NCBI GenBank assembly: GCA_030586765.1
Contig: JAUQZZ010000022.1
Coordinates: forward strand, 1 to 17,243
DNA from: Candidatus Brocadiales bacterium
Lineage (GTDB): Bacteria > Planctomycetota > Brocadiia > Brocadiales > Bathyanammoxibiaceae
Direction of reading: 5' to 3'
Length of the DNA stretch: 17,243 nt
This document shows, in pieces, positions 1 through 7,403 of this stretch. Each line of letters starts with the position of its first letter. Within the stretch, counting starts at the first letter, position 1. The position numbers and the translations under genes were made by a program. Below the pieces are notes generated by a model. That model made no database searches. It had not been told where the DNA came from and saw only the letters and a list, made by a program, of their open reading frames with translations.

Positions 1-132
1 CCTGCAGCCGGCGGAGCCGGAATGTGATATTGTTAGGCTCCAGTAGCCTTCCAGGTAACAGTAAACTCCCATATCTGTCATTTATAGAGTCTGTGGCATA
101 GGTATCCTCTTTAACTCATGACTCCACAATCC

Positions 133-213
133 GTAGGGCAAGGTCACGCCAGAGGCGGATGCGTCTTTGGCAAACTTTGGCCTCGCTTATGCAAACCTAA
201 AGGTTTGCCCTAC
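133..213. repeat. Composite dispersed repeat (GTAGGGCAA ... TTTGCCCTAC)
   Basis: The element opens with GTAGGGCAAGG and closes with AGGTTTGCCCTAC, so its ends are inverted. Inside it is a core beginning TCACGCCAGAGGCGGAT that recurs, with changes, near 7146, 15662 and 16546. Its right part is an 18-nt hairpin, GCAAACCT-AA-AGGTTTGC (191-208). This matches the dispersed palindromes elsewhere in the window. No gene is supported in 1-290. The only open stretch (about 3-110) is short and matches nothing I recognise. Confidence 0.7.
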
Positions 214-290
214 AATGGAAGGAGTTGAATCCTGTGGAATCTAGCTATTTACATTTCTGAAAGACACGGTACAAGAGAAGTGTAGAAAGC

Positions 291-371
291 CAGGAATCTC
301 GGTAACCGAAGGTCCCGTTAAAGACGGGTTCCAAGAGGCCCGAAGGGAATGACAAAACCTTCGGGCTTTTT
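291..371 (+). terminator. Structured leader ending in an intrinsic terminator, possible attenuator
   Basis: A strong hairpin, GCCCGAAGG (338-346) with CCTTCGGGC (358-366), is followed by a T tract (367-371), a standard intrinsic terminator. Just upstream is a compact fold. GGAA near 293-296 can pair with TTCC (329-332), enclosing a small TCGG/CCGA hairpin (about 299-309) and CCCGT-TAAAG-ACGGG (314-328). The heptamer CCGAAGG occurs twice (306-312 and 340-346), so the terminator's 3' arm could pair with either copy. The next start codon lies 27 nt beyond the T tract. It may simply end an upstream transcript, or it may control the gene at 398. It matches no riboswitch class I could recall. Confidence 0.55.
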
Positions 372-397
372 CGTTTTGAAAGGAGACGTATATATCC

Positions 398-889
398 ATG
401 TTAGAAGACATCTTAAAACAAATAAGGGCAATGCTTCAGAACCAGCTCCCTGGAAAACTTGACCAGATAGAGCTGGAAAGGGCAGATGGGGCGACTCTTG
501 AAGACATCCAGTCCTTCCTTGTCCAGGGCGGAGGTGATAATACCACCCTGCGTCTGGATAGTCGCACCAAGTATCCCAATGTTACCATCATGGGGGAGGC
601 CACAAGTGCCAGCAACGCCCTCTCCCGCAGGAGGGAGCTATGGCACAGGATTTCTGTATGGGTTATAAACAGGCAAGTATCCCCTGACAGTGAACTCGCC
701 CATACCAAGCTATGGCGCTACGTAGAGGCAGTAGAAAGAGTATTGGCCAGCGACCCTACACTGGGCGGAAAGGCCCTGGATTCAGTAGTAGTAAGCCATG
801 AGTATACCCTTAAGGGGAGAGAAGAATTTGTAAAGGGGGCAATCCTTACTATGGGAGTCTTAGAGAGGCCCTCAACGAGCAATTATTAA
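398..889 (+). CDS. Phage tail-completion/terminator-like protein
   Basis: This 163-residue soluble protein has no signal peptide or membrane segment. The central run from NTTLRLDSRTKYPNVTIMGE through RELWHRISVWVI, and the later parts ADPTLGG-like (SDPTLGG) and GAILTMGVLERP, follow the pattern of small phage tail terminator or tail-completion proteins. Those have a beta strand, a long helix with a Y-E-A-V-E-R segment, then SDPTLGG and a final strand. If that is right, the protein caps or joins the tail tube of a virion or contractile particle. No other phage structural gene is visible apart from the unknown neighbour at 936, so it may be a prophage remnant or lie at the edge of one. The GGAG at 382-385 supports the start, though the spacing is long. 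The family call rests on remembered patterns only. Confidence 0.6.
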   Translation: MLEDILKQIRAMLQNQLPGKLDQIELERADGATLEDIQSFLVQGGGDNTTLRLDSRTKYPNVTIMGEATSASNALSRRRELWHRISVWVINRQVSPDSELAHTKLWRYVEAVERVLASDPTLGGKALDSVVVSHEYTLKGREEFVKGAILTMGVLERPSTSNY

Positions 890-935
890 GGCTATAAGTA
901 AGATAGAAGGATGGCCGCTGTAAAAGGAGAAACAC

Positions 936-1217
936 ATGACAGGCAAAGAACCAATCGTTGAGACAATAATTGATAGATGGACGGTTCCGATTTACCCTCT
1001 CGCCACTGGCAGAATTCTCCAATGGTATGCGGAGAATGCCACACGGGTAAATGAGGGTGAACGACTCTACAGGTTTGACTATTACCCCATACCTCTCACT
1101 AGAGACGTCCCCTCTCCTGCCACAGGTATCCTCTACATCTTAGTAGAAGCGGATGCAGAAACATATATCTCAATAACCACAAAGATAGCTGAAATAAAGA
1201 AAGATGTTCCAGTCTAA
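936..1217 (+). CDS. Small biotinyl/lipoyl-like domain protein without attachment lysine
   Basis: The protein has 93 residues and a good ribosome site (AAAGGAG about 10 nt before ATG). Its pattern is that of a single biotinyl/lipoyl-like barrel: a VPIYPLATGRILQW half with NEGERLYRFD, then VPSPATGILYILVEAD and a last strand near TTKIAEIKKD. In carrier proteins of this fold the hairpin between the halves presents a lysine (EAMKM or ESVKA). Here that turn reads FDYYPIPLTRD, with no lysine at the expected place, so it is unlikely to carry biotin or lipoate. It starts 46 bp after the upstream gene and is probably cotranscribed with it. A structural role beside the tail-like protein is possible but unproven. 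Confidence 0.6.
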   Translation: MTGKEPIVETIIDRWTVPIYPLATGRILQWYAENATRVNEGERLYRFDYYPIPLTRDVPSPATGILYILVEADAETYISITTKIAEIKKDVPV

Positions 1218-1326
1218 TAAGATCGGGGCTTGCCTACCCCAGCTTCACTAAAGTGAGAACTTGCCAGGCATTGCTGGCATAGTAAGGGCCATCCTAGTGC
1301 ATCAGCATCAGGTCTTCAACCGCTGT
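1218..1326. other. Convergent intergenic region with small hairpins
   Basis: This gap lies between the end of the plus-strand pair and the end of the minus-strand secreted protein gene. It contains TCACT-AA-AGTGA and TGCCAG-GCATTG-CTGGCA hairpins. Neither has a T tract, so neither is a clear intrinsic terminator. No gene is seen. Confidence 0.4.
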
Positions 1327-2358
1327 CTAGGGACAGAGGATATGGGGGGTGACATTTGTGGCTGATATAATAGCTGAGGAGTCCTGTGGATTGGCATTAC
1401 TATCTCTAGCACTTGCAGTTGTGTCCAGAATTGTGGTATCGTTACTTCCTCCCGAAGCGCTTGTATCTCTCATAAACTTACAAGGGGGGTCTATAGAGCC
1501 ATTGGGGCTGAGTTTCAAGACCCAAACATCGTTCTGCCCGACATCGAAGGAGCCTGTATGACCAGCCACTATATAGCACCCATCGCTGGTCTGCTGGATG
1601 GAACGGGCCCAATCATACCTGACACCCCCATAGGTCTTCTGCCACTCCAAAGTCCCATCAGGACTGAGCTTCAAGACCCAGATGTCCGCATCTCCAGCAC
1701 CGAAGGAGTCTGTTAAACCAGCCACTATGTACCCCCCATCCCTGGTCTGCTGGATGGAATCGGCCCTGTCAGAATTAACTCCACCATAGGTCTTTTCCCA
1801 CTCCACAGACCCATCAAGCCTGAGCTTTAAGACCCAGATGTCAGGAATTCCCTCACCTCCGGCACCGATGGACGTTGCCCTTACACCGGCCAATACATAC
1901 CCTCCCTCACGACTCTGTTGAACAGAACTAGCCGCATCCGAGCATCTCCCTCCATAAGTTTTCTGCCACTCCACAGCCCCATCAAGCCTGAGCTTCAAGA
2001 CCCAGACATCAGCCTCTCCAGCACCAAAGGACCACGTCCCACCGGCTAGTATATAACCACCATCCCCCGTCTCCTGGATGGAATTGGCCCAATCAAAACG
2101 ATCCCCCCCATAGGTTTTCTGCCACTCCACAGCCCCACCAGAACTGAGCTTCAAGACCCAAATGTCATAATCCTCAGCACTGAAGGACCTTGTCACACCA
2201 GCCACTATGTATCCACCTTCACGGGTTTGTTGGATGGAATGGGCCTCATCATGACTAACTCCCCCATAGGTGGCGGCCCATCCTCCTGTATCAGAAAAGG
2301 AGGGACGGGCAATAAATAAAAGGAAGGCAAAAAATAGAGTGTAGAACACGTGATACAT
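1327..2358 (-). CDS. Secreted protein with five ~52-residue tandem repeats
   Basis: The protein has 343 residues. Residues 1-22 form a signal peptide (hydrophobic core FYTLFFAFLLFIA, then PSFSD), so export is expected. Residues about 27-290 are five tandem units of roughly 52 residues with the consensus W-x-KTYGG-xxxD-A-SIQQTxDGGYIVAG, then SFGAG-xDxWVLKL-xDG-xEW. The DGGYIVAG and DIWVLKL strands suggest a beta-propeller-like or delta-60-type fold. The tail from about 295 (CKFMRDTSASGG onward) is rich in Ser, Thr, Asn and Asp, with repeated DTSA/DTTA/DSNA steps, like a linker. The last residues (HILCP) end abruptly and could mark truncation of a longer tail. The third unit is longer and more divergent. 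Catalytic residues are not recognisable; adhesion or surface binding is a guess. The gene starts 113 bp after the end of rnr. Confidence 0.75.
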   Translation of the reverse strand: MYHVFYTLFFAFLLFIARPSFSDTGGWAATYGGVSHDEAHSIQQTREGGYIVAGVTRSFSAEDYDIWVLKLSSGGAVEWQKTYGGDRFDWANSIQETGDGGYILAGGTWSFGAGEADVWVLKLRLDGAVEWQKTYGGRCSDAASSVQQSREGGYVLAGVRATSIGAGGEGIPDIWVLKLRLDGSVEWEKTYGGVNSDRADSIQQTRDGGYIVAGLTDSFGAGDADIWVLKLSPDGTLEWQKTYGGVRYDWARSIQQTSDGCYIVAGHTGSFDVGQNDVWVLKLSPNGSIDPPCKFMRDTSASGGSNDTTILDTTASARDSNANPQDSSAIISATNVTPHILCP

Positions 2359-2471
2359 CCATGGAAAAAGGCAAATCCAGCCTCAATACGAAATCTGTCT
2401 ATTTCCTTAGCATGGCAATCTTACCACCCTCAGCAAGGGGCTTATTATGTGTCGGAACTCAAGTCCCAAGC

Positions 2472-4604
2472 TCAGCCATTGGCCCTAACAAAATCTACCT
2501 CCCTCTTCAGGAAATCTATCCTATCTATTTTGACCTTTATCTCCTGGCCAACGCGATAGACCTTTCCCCTCCTTCTGCCTATCAGTACCATCCTCTTCCT
2601 GTCCAGCTTATAGAAATCATCGGCAAGGTTGCGTACGTGGATGAGACCATCCAGGAGGCAATCCTTAAGCTGGACAAAAAGGCCAAATTCCTCTACACCC
2701 GTTATCACCCCGTCCATCACCTCTCCTTGGCGGTCAACTAGATACCTCAGGAGTTTCAGCTTGATAATCTCCCTCTCGGCATCCTCAGCCCTCCTCTCTG
2801 TAAAGGAGCAGTGGGTGGCCCACTCTCCCAGCCGTCCTTGCCACCTGGCCATTATCTTTTCTGGTCGCTCTTTGTCTGTCATATATTCATCCAGAACCCT
2901 ATGGGCAATCAAGTCGGGGTAACGCCTTATAGGGGAGGTGAAATGGGTGTAGTAGTCCATGGCCAGGCCGTAGTGAGGCCCCCATGCCTCGGAGTACTGG
3001 GCACGCTTCAGGGACCTGAGGAGGGCCAGATTTACCGTGTAGGACTCGGGCCTACCAGAGACCCTCTTCAGCAGCTTTTGTACATCGCCCTTCTTAAAGG
3101 GGTTTATCTTAATCTGCTCCAGCTCCTTTATATACTCGGCAAAGTCCCGCATCTCTTCTTCGTCCGGCGGAGGATGTATCCTTGAGAAGTAAGGAAGATT
3201 TTTCTCCTGCATGAACCTTGCTATCGTCTCATTAGCAGCCAGCATGAACTCTTCTATCATCTGGTGGGAAAGGTCGCGCTCTACCTTGTCAACATCTATT
3301 ACTCTGCCCCCTGGGTCTAACCTCAGTTTCACCTCTGGCAGGTCAAGCTCTAGGGCGCCCTTTTCTACGCGTCGGGCGAAGAGTATCTGGGCAACCTCGG
3401 CCATAGAAAAGAGAAGTTTCTTTAACTCCTCTGGTACCTTCGAAGCGGCTTCTTCATCCCTTGCCTGGATTCGCCCCACCTCCTTGTAGGTGAACCTCTT
3501 TGTAACCCTTATAACGCTGTGCTGTATCTTAGAGGAAAGGAGTTCTCCTTTATCACTGTACACCAGGAGTACACTCTTTGTGAGCCTATCTTCTCCCTCC
3601 TTCAAGCTGCAGATGCCATTAGAAAGGGTCTCTGGGAGCATGGGTATCACATAGTCTGGGAAGTAAACACTGGTACCCCTCCGCCTCGCTTCCTCATCTA
3701 TTGCTGAGCCAGGCCTAACATAATGGGAGACATCGGCCACATGCACCCCCAGATGCCAGTGGCCTTTGCGGTCTCTCTCCAGGGATACAGCATCATCAAA
3801 ATCCTTAGCATCCTCCGGGTCTATAGTAATTATCTTTTTATCCCTTAGGTCCAGCCGCCCCTGGCAATGGGAGTCTGAAACACCCTGTGGTGCTTGCCTG
3901 GCCTCTTCTGCCACCATGGGCTCAAACTCATAGGGCAATTGAAATTGGTATACCACAGAGCGGTTATCTACCACAGGGTCCCCGTCTTCCCCTAGTATCT
4001 CGATAACCACTCCTTCTGGGTTCAAGTGTCTGGAAGGCCACTGGGTAACCTTTACTATCACCTTTTGTCCCACCTGAGCACCTTCTGAGTCGCCTTCAGC
4101 CACATATATGTCTCTAAAGAGACAGGGATTGTCTGGCACCACGTAGCCCAGGCGCCTGGTCCTCTGGAAGGTGCCGATAACGGTCTCGTTGGCGTGCCTT
4201 AGGACGTTAACTATCTGACCAGAGGCGGCCCTCTTCCTCCCCCTCCGGCGGGGTGGCATGACCCGAGGCACCCTGGCCACTACTATATCGCCGTGCATTG
4301 CAGCGCCCATGTCCTCTTCTTCTATATAAATATCAGGAATACCTTCCTTCACGGGAACCACGAAGCCATAACCCCTGGGGTTTGAGCGCAGGGTCCCTAC
4401 CACTAGGTGTACCTTTGAGGGTATGGCATACTGGCTTTGCTTTATCTGAACAATCTCCCCCTGGAGTTCTAGGGTGCGAAGACTGCGGCAGAACTCCTCA
4501 TACTCAGCCGCAGGGATTTCGAAGTGTTCTGCCAGCTCCTGGGCGTTCATGGGCTGGTATCTTTTACTGCGCAGAAATTTGATTATGTCTGAGGATTCTA
4601 CCAT
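2472..4604 (-). CDS. rnr: Ribonuclease R
   Basis: This 710-residue RNase II/RNB-family enzyme degrades structured RNA 3' to 5'. The domains follow the expected order: an N-terminal winged helix (1-60, with NAQELAEHFEIP); two cold-shock OB folds (about 65-230, with RSNPRGYGFVVPV and GTFQRTRRLGYVVPD); the RNB catalytic domain, with the Mg-binding motif DPEDAKDFDDA near 262-272 and YTHFTSPIRRYPDLIAHR later; and a C-terminal S1 domain (about 627-705, GVITGVEEFGLFVQL). The acidic residues of the active site are all present. It ends soon after S1, without the long Lys-rich tail of the E. coli protein. It is last in the miaA-gcvH-yhaM-rnr cluster, after a 109-bp gap that may hold its own promoter. 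Confidence 0.95.
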   Translation of the reverse strand: MVESSDIIKFLRSKRYQPMNAQELAEHFEIPAAEYEEFCRSLRTLELQGEIVQIKQSQYAIPSKVHLVVGTLRSNPRGYGFVVPVKEGIPDIYIEEEDMGAAMHGDIVVARVPRVMPPRRRGRKRAASGQIVNVLRHANETVIGTFQRTRRLGYVVPDNPCLFRDIYVAEGDSEGAQVGQKVIVKVTQWPSRHLNPEGVVIEILGEDGDPVVDNRSVVYQFQLPYEFEPMVAEEARQAPQGVSDSHCQGRLDLRDKKIITIDPEDAKDFDDAVSLERDRKGHWHLGVHVADVSHYVRPGSAIDEEARRRGTSVYFPDYVIPMLPETLSNGICSLKEGEDRLTKSVLLVYSDKGELLSSKIQHSVIRVTKRFTYKEVGRIQARDEEAASKVPEELKKLLFSMAEVAQILFARRVEKGALELDLPEVKLRLDPGGRVIDVDKVERDLSHQMIEEFMLAANETIARFMQEKNLPYFSRIHPPPDEEEMRDFAEYIKELEQIKINPFKKGDVQKLLKRVSGRPESYTVNLALLRSLKRAQYSEAWGPHYGLAMDYYTHFTSPIRRYPDLIAHRVLDEYMTDKERPEKIMARWQGRLGEWATHCSFTERRAEDAEREIIKLKLLRYLVDRQGEVMDGVITGVEEFGLFVQLKDCLLDGLIHVRNLADDFYKLDRKRMVLIGRRRGKVYRVGQEIKVKIDRIDFLKREVDFVRANG

Positions 4605-4646
4605 GGCTTGTTGAGAGGTTAGTCCCTTGAATAAAGATGTATTGGT

Positions 4647-4655
4647 ATTCTATCA
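4647..4655 (-). promoter_or_regulatory. Possible extended -10 promoter for rnr
   Basis: Read on the minus strand, the yhaM-rnr gap holds TGATAGAAT, an extended -10 type sequence, about 45 nt before the rnr start codon. No convincing -35 is present, so rnr may have its own weak promoter besides read-through. Confidence 0.25.
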
Positions 4656-4713
4656 CAGGTCTTCCCGAGATAAAAGGGAACTGCTCCACTGGTTTCGGGA
4701 GTAGATGGATCCC

Positions 4714-5679
4714 TTATGGAGAGGAGGAGTATTTTTGCGTACCTTTATAGAGCCTTGAGTCGAATATCTTCTGGAACTCAGTCCAGTTGCTGTGGGGGTC
4801 GCGGTCCTCGGCCACAGCCCTGGCAAAGGCCTGGAGTTTGGCATCCAGATTATCTAGATAATGGACTGCCAGGGCCTCTGCAGTGGCAGGAATTCTAGGG
4901 GAATTGGGGTCTGTGTCGCCATGGTGACCGAGGATGATATGTTTTACTAGGTCCAGCAATTCTCCAGGGAAATCCTTTATCTGGACGGCCTTCTCTTCCA
5001 CCATGAGCGCACCCATTACTATATGCCCCACAAGGCCTCCTTCATCAGTATACTGGAAGCCTCCTTTGTAGGATAATTCCCTGGTCTTTCCTATATCATG
5101 AAGTATGGCCCCGGTCAAAAGGAGGTCTCTATCCAAGATGCGATAGTGCCTTGCGGCTTCTATGGCTAGCCTGGCAATAGATACCGTATGCTCCAGTAAA
5201 CCTCCCAGATAGGCATGATGGTATTTAACCGAGGCCGGGCTAAGGCTCAGCCTCTGCATAAATTCTTCATCTGCCAGGAAAAGCCTCAAGAGCCTGGCTA
5301 GATGTGGATGCCCAATAGTGCCAATAATCTCCACCAGCTCGTCTTTTAACTCCTTCACGTCTCTTTCTGAACAGGGGAATAGCTCCCCCAGCCTTTCATA
5401 GGAGTCCTCTCTAGAGAAGTCCTTTATCGTTAGTTGGAGGCTATTGTTGTACAGACCTACAACACCTTTCACACGAAGAGGGCCCTCTTTACCGAAGGAT
5501 TCTATCTGTGAGGAGCTTACATCCCACACTTTGGCGGCAATGGTGCCGCTTTTATCGGCTAACTTTGCCTGGATATAAGACTTGTTATTGCGGTCAATCT
5601 TTACCTCTCGCCCCTGGAGCAGAAATACGTCGTCCACCATATCCCCTTCTTTAAGCTCATTGATGAATCTTCTGCCCAT
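4714..5679 (-). CDS. yhaM: YhaM-type 3'-5' exoribonuclease: OB fold plus HD domain
   Basis: The protein has 321 residues. An N-terminal nucleic-acid-binding OB fold (about 10-90: FLLQGREVKIDRNNKSYIQ, SGTIAAKVWD, VKGVVGLYNNSLQL) is followed by an HD phosphohydrolase domain (about 150-300). The metal ligands are in order: H164 in LLEHTVS, HD at 194-195 in ILHDIGKT, H219 in GHIVMG, H252-H253 in ILGHHG and an Asp in HYLDNLDAK (276-279). This architecture and length match YhaM/CvfA-like exonucleases that trim single-stranded RNA (or DNA) from the 3' end. The start codon is 10 bp past the gcvH-like stop, so the two are almost certainly cotranscribed. With RNase R next, the locus holds two unrelated 3' exonucleases. 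The enzyme call is strong by architecture; its substrate is inferred. Confidence 0.85.
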   Translation of the reverse strand: MGRRFINELKEGDMVDDVFLLQGREVKIDRNNKSYIQAKLADKSGTIAAKVWDVSSSQIESFGKEGPLRVKGVVGLYNNSLQLTIKDFSREDSYERLGELFPCSERDVKELKDELVEIIGTIGHPHLARLLRLFLADEEFMQRLSLSPASVKYHHAYLGGLLEHTVSIARLAIEAARHYRILDRDLLLTGAILHDIGKTRELSYKGGFQYTDEGGLVGHIVMGALMVEEKAVQIKDFPGELLDLVKHIILGHHGDTDPNSPRIPATAEALAVHYLDNLDAKLQAFARAVAEDRDPHSNWTEFQKIFDSRLYKGTQKYSSSP

Positions 5680-5689
5680 AAACGGTTAT

Positions 5690-6082
5690 TCAGCCTTTTC
5701 TAACCTTCCCACGGACCTGCGACTGGTAGTCCTCTGGACTGAGGAGGGAATCCAAACGCTGAGGTATGGAGAGCCTGACCTTCATCAGCCATCCCCTCTT
5801 GTAGGGGTCTTTGGTCAGGACATCCAGGTTCCTAAAAATAGCCTTGTTTATCTCCATCACCTCCCCTTCCACCGGGGATACTATCTCGTGAAGGGCCTCT
5901 GTGGTTTCCACATCACCGAAGGCGATTCCCACCAATAACTCATCACCCTTTCTAGGAAGCTCCAGATTGAGCACCTTGCCCAGACCCTCCAGGGCAAATC
6001 CTGTTAGACCAATAATGGCCGTCTTCCCTTTAAGCCTTACCCATTCATGATTTAAAGTGTATTTTAAGTCTTTTGGTACCAT
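5690..6082 (-). CDS. gcvH: Glycine cleavage H-protein family member lacking the lipoyl lysine
   Basis: This 130-residue protein matches GcvH along its whole length: LKYTLNHEWVRLKG, then AIIGLTGFALEGLGKVLNLELP, VSPVEGEVMEINKAI, DPYKRGWLMKVRL and a closing LLSPEDYQ. True H-proteins carry lipoate on the Lys of the motif ESVKA. Here the aligned stretch is VETTEALHEI, with Glu at position 62 (codon GAG) in place of Lys. No other Lys lies in that hairpin, so it should not be lipoylated or work as the methylamine carrier. It sits between miaA and the YhaM-type nuclease, 66 bp after miaA and 10 bp before yhaM. No gcvP, gcvT or lipoate ligase is present. A repurposed structural or binding role is possible. 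Family membership is sure; the function is not. Confidence 0.88.
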   Translation of the reverse strand: MVPKDLKYTLNHEWVRLKGKTAIIGLTGFALEGLGKVLNLELPRKGDELLVGIAFGDVETTEALHEIVSPVEGEVMEINKAIFRNLDVLTKDPYKRGWLMKVRLSIPQRLDSLLSPEDYQSQVRGKVRKG

Positions 6083-6148
6083 TGGCTAAGACCCTAATGG
6101 GTAAGAATCTATCAAAGAGTCCACCTAACTGTCAAGGACAATAAGGTC

Positions 6149-7069
6149 CTATCCAATAAAGACCTCCATTACCCTCTTGGTAAGCCCTTGGACATCCTCT
6201 CCCTCCTTTATCTCCAACCAGCGGGCCCCCGCAAAACTTCTGAACCATGTCATCTGCCTCTTGGCAAATCTCCTGGTATTTCTCTTTATAAGTTCCTCCG
6301 CCTCGGCAAGGCTTATACACCCGCTAAGATAATCCAATACCTCCTTATAACCAAGGGCCTCCCTGGCCTGTTTGCTTAGACCTTTTGGAGAGCTAAGGAG
6401 ATGCCTTACCTCTTCCACCAGACCTTCTTTCATCATCCTCTGCACCCTCTCCTCTACCCTGCGGTTTAATTCCTCTCTCTTCAGGGAGAGAACCACCAGG
6501 ATGGAGTCCTCCCTGATAGTGCCCCACTCCCTCTGGAGGAGGGATATAGCCTTGCCTGTCTTTTGATAGACCTCTAAGGCCCTGATAATCCTTCTGAGGT
6601 CCTTTTCGTGTATCCTGCCTGCAGATACAGGGTCTATCCCTTGCAGTACACCGTGGAGATAGGCACTTCCTTTATCCTCGGCTACGGCTGCCAGTTCTTC
6701 CCTTAGGGCCCAATCGGCATCAGGACCCCTGAAAAGGCCCTCCCTTATGGCCTTTACATAGAGTCCGGTACCTCCCACCACAAGGCACCTCCTGCCTCTT
6801 TCCTCCACCCTACTCATGGCCTCTCGGGCATCTAATATATATCGTCCCACACTGTAAGACTCCCATGGGTCCACTATATCTATCAGGTGGTGAGGTACCT
6901 CCCTCCTGAGTTCTAAAGGGGGTTTTGCCGTGCCAATATCCATGCCCCTGTATACTTGCATGGAATCAGCAGAGATTATCTCTGCACCTATCTCTTTAGC
7001 CAGATGGAAGGCCACCTCTGTCTTCCCACTGGCGGTAGGCCCGGTAAGTATCCAAAAGGATTGATGCAT
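6149..7069 (-). CDS. miaA: tRNA dimethylallyltransferase MiaA
   Basis: This 306-residue enzyme transfers a dimethylallyl group to N6 of A37 in tRNAs that read codons starting with U. The P-loop GPTASGKT is at 10-17 and the DSMQVYRGMDIGTAKP block at 35-50 (Asp35 being the conserved general base). VGGTGLYVKAI binds substrate, and RFAKRQMTWFRSF near the C-terminus is the usual tRNA-contact motif. Length and order are typical. It heads the minus-strand cluster. A promoter about 200 nt upstream implies a long leader containing a dispersed repeat. No clear Shine-Dalgarno precedes this ATG, but the N-terminus aligns well with the family. Confidence 0.96.
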   Translation of the reverse strand: MHQSFWILTGPTASGKTEVAFHLAKEIGAEIISADSMQVYRGMDIGTAKPPLELRREVPHHLIDIVDPWESYSVGRYILDAREAMSRVEERGRRCLVVGGTGLYVKAIREGLFRGPDADWALREELAAVAEDKGSAYLHGVLQGIDPVSAGRIHEKDLRRIIRALEVYQKTGKAISLLQREWGTIREDSILVVLSLKREELNRRVEERVQRMMKEGLVEEVRHLLSSPKGLSKQAREALGYKEVLDYLSGCISLAEAEELIKRNTRRFAKRQMTWFRSFAGARWLEIKEGEDVQGLTKRVMEVFIG

Positions 7070-7127
7070 AGTTTACTGAGAAATGCCGAACCAGAAGCTT
7101 CGCCGAACACTAAAATGGGTCAAAAAT

Positions 7128-7241
7128 GTAGGGACAGGGTTTATCTCACGCCAAAGGTGGATACGCCTCTGGCGAACCTGTCCATAACGCTTAAATTTTT
7201 GTTAGGTTAAGTTTTCGGACAGCCACAAGGGCTGTCCCTAC
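7128..7241. repeat. Composite dispersed repeat in the miaA leader
   Basis: The element begins GTAGGGACAGGG and ends GGCTGTCCCTAC. It contains the shared core CTCACGCCAAAGGTGGATAC, followed by CCTGTCC that can pair back to GGACAGG. A second hairpin, GGACAGCC-acaag-GGCTGTCC, lies at 7217-7237. Its left half is nearly the same as the copy at 16530-16601. It falls inside the predicted 5' untranslated leader of miaA. Confidence 0.75.
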
Positions 7242-7265
7242 GCAGACTTCTTAAACGCTCAATAT

Positions 7266-7293
7266 ATAGTATCATACCCTTTTAAACAGTCAA
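7266..7293 (-). promoter_or_regulatory. Predicted sigma70-type promoter for the miaA cluster
   Basis: On the minus strand TTGACT (7293-7288) and TACTAT (7271-7266) are separated by 16 nt. Transcription would start near 7259, giving a leader of about 190 nt before miaA that crosses the composite repeat. Both boxes are close to consensus. Confidence 0.6.
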
Positions 7294-7311
7294 GTTATGG
7301 AATGTTTCGGC

Positions 7312-7340
7312 TTGACAATGTTCTTGCCGTGGGGGATAAT
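7312..7340 (+). promoter_or_regulatory. Near-consensus sigma70-type promoter for the SEC-C gene
   Basis: TTGACA (7312-7317) and GATAAT (7335-7340) are separated by exactly 17 nt, about 63 nt before the SEC-C start codon. Its -35 box is only 18 bp from that of the divergent miaA promoter, so one regulator bound here could affect both. Confidence 0.75.
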
Positions 7341-7403
7341 TCTCTAAAAAGGTTTTGAGGAAACTTATTCTTATTTATACTTTCTTTTAATTACAGGAGA
7401 TGG

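Noticed and set aside
3..110. Short open stretch at the left edge as the end of a gene
   Set aside because: It has no recognisable motif and no stop-distal support inside the window, so it cannot be told from chance.
291..371. A known riboswitch (c-di-GMP, ZTP, fluoride, guanidine, cobalamin or SAM type)
   Set aside because: None of the conserved core sequences I remember for these classes can be placed in this leader.
2361..4582. Several plus-strand open frames opposite rnr
   Set aside because: They mirror the long RNase R frame, lack family features and lack convincing ribosome sites.
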